The translations under genes and the position numbers were made by a program. A stretch of DNA of 14,967 nucleotides from Oceanospirillaceae bacterium UBA2001 (GTDB lineage: Bacteria > Pseudomonadota > Gammaproteobacteria > Pseudomonadales > Balneatricaceae): positions 1 to 14,967 of the forward strand of contig DDCR01000005.1 in the NCBI GenBank assembly GCA_002335115.1, written 5' to 3'. The notes beneath the pieces were generated by a model. The model did not search any database, was not told the origin of the DNA, and saw nothing but the letters and a program-made list of their open reading frames with translations. Position 1 is the first letter of the stretch. Each line of letters starts with the position of its first letter. Shown here in pieces: positions 14,557 through 14,967 of the stretch.

Positions 14557-14967
14557 TTAACTTGCACATATGCGTCTCAAATCTTCGCAAACCTGTTTAT
14601 GGCCTGCACAAGGCAAATGGTATAGTGCTCCTTGTTGAATAATGTAACCATTAATCGCCTCAACTTCTGTTGGTCTGCCTGCTTGGCAGTCTTGCAACAT
14701 GGATGATTTATTGAGCGCAGTTTGCTGCAACACGCGCAATGCCGAGTTGAGCAAGCCTTGCCCCAAGGGTTCGATGCCTACACGGGACATCACGTCTTGG
14801 GTTTCTATACACAACTGCTGCAACCTTGGTCGACCCTGAGGATGATTAATGAGTTCTCCATTCGCACATTGATAGATGGCAGTGAGCGCATTAATCACAC
14901 TATTAATGGCTAGTTTGTGCCACATGGGCGCACGAATGTCGGCATGCCACGCAATATTTAGCAGCGG
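14557..14967 (-). CDS. panE: 2-dehydropantoate 2-reductase, C-terminal part (cut by window edge)
   Basis: The C-terminal helical domain (ApbA_C) of ketopantoate reductase, which reduces 2-dehydropantoate to D-pantoate with NADPH in pantothenate synthesis. The visible 136 residues begin at the window edge and run IRAPMWHKLAINSVINALTA (active-site Lys and Asn residues), CANGEL, SSMLQDCQAGRPTEVEAING, to a TAA stop. These parallel the E. coli PanE segments LWRKLAVNCVINPLTA, CPNGEL and SSMLQD...TEIDYINGF. The N-terminal NADP-binding half lies beyond the window. An internal ATG at 14925 is not the start. Since PanE homologues sometimes reduce other 2-oxo acids, the biosynthetic role is likely but not certain. 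It ends 67 bases before astA, with an intervening promoter candidate, so the two need not be one operon. Confidence 0.92.
   Translation of the reverse strand, partial: PLLNIAWHADIRAPMWHKLAINSVINALTAIYQCANGELINHPQGRPRLQQLCIETQDVMSRVGIEPLGQGLLNSALRVLQQTALNKSSMLQDCQAGRPTEVEAINGYIIQQGALYHLPCAGHKQVCEDLRRICAS

Noticed and set aside
14439..14642. Plus-strand open frame of 67 codons across the panE-astA gap
   Set aside because: It overlaps both neighbouring genes antisense and covers the likely astA promoter; no domain or start signal supports it.
1..14967. Mobile elements, attachment sites, CRISPR arrays, tRNA or rRNA genes
   Set aside because: No transposase or integrase-like protein, no regularly spaced repeats, and no tRNA- or rRNA-like segment was recognised on either strand.

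Overview
The window looks like a piece of a marine-type gammaproteobacterial chromosome. The base composition is moderate (mid-40s % GC by eye), and the recognisable proteins (a gammaproteobacterial-looking arginine N-succinyltransferase, a GcvA-type LysR regulator, a Dpp/Opp-class importer) fit that group. The genus cannot be fixed from the sequence. No rRNA, tRNA, CRISPR array, insertion sequence or phage gene was seen. Genes are tightly packed; the longest gene-free gap is 270 bases.

Left part (52-6358, plus strand): a complete ABC importer of the peptide/opine/oligosaccharide (SBP_bac_5) class. The order is a large exported binding protein, two permeases and two ATPases. A strong hairpin with a T-run after the binding-protein gene probably limits read-through into the membrane genes. 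The last four genes are spaced or overlapped for translational coupling.

Middle (6395-9918): a HisN/inositol-monophosphatase-family phosphatase (minus) faces the importer tail to tail. It is divergent from a cytoplasmic sulfatase-superfamily enzyme (plus) that, along its whole length, resembles phosphonate monoester hydrolase/phosphodiesterase (PMH). A GcvA-like LysR regulator (minus) overlaps the end of the PMH-like gene by 4 bases. The importer, diesterase, monophosphatase and regulator together suggest, as inference, a locus that imports an organic phosphodiester, phosphonate ester or sulfate ester and strips it inside the cell.

Right part (9990-14967, all minus): in transcription order, the C-terminal part of 2-dehydropantoate 2-reductase (panE, cut by the window edge), arginine N-succinyltransferase (astA), an acetolactate-synthase-like ThDP enzyme, a small HbpS/GlcG-family protein, an M20 amidohydrolase, and then the LysR gene. 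A good promoter candidate lies in front of astA. The astA and ThDP genes are closely coupled. The rest of the arginine succinyltransferase pathway is not in the window, and the combined role of astA, the ThDP enzyme, HbpS and the amidohydrolase is not a pathway I recognise.

The points most worth following are the putative ester-scavenging locus, an apparent active-site substitution in the PMH-like enzyme, a perfect 10-bp inverted repeat around its promoter region, and the unexplained astA/ThDP/HbpS/M20 cluster.
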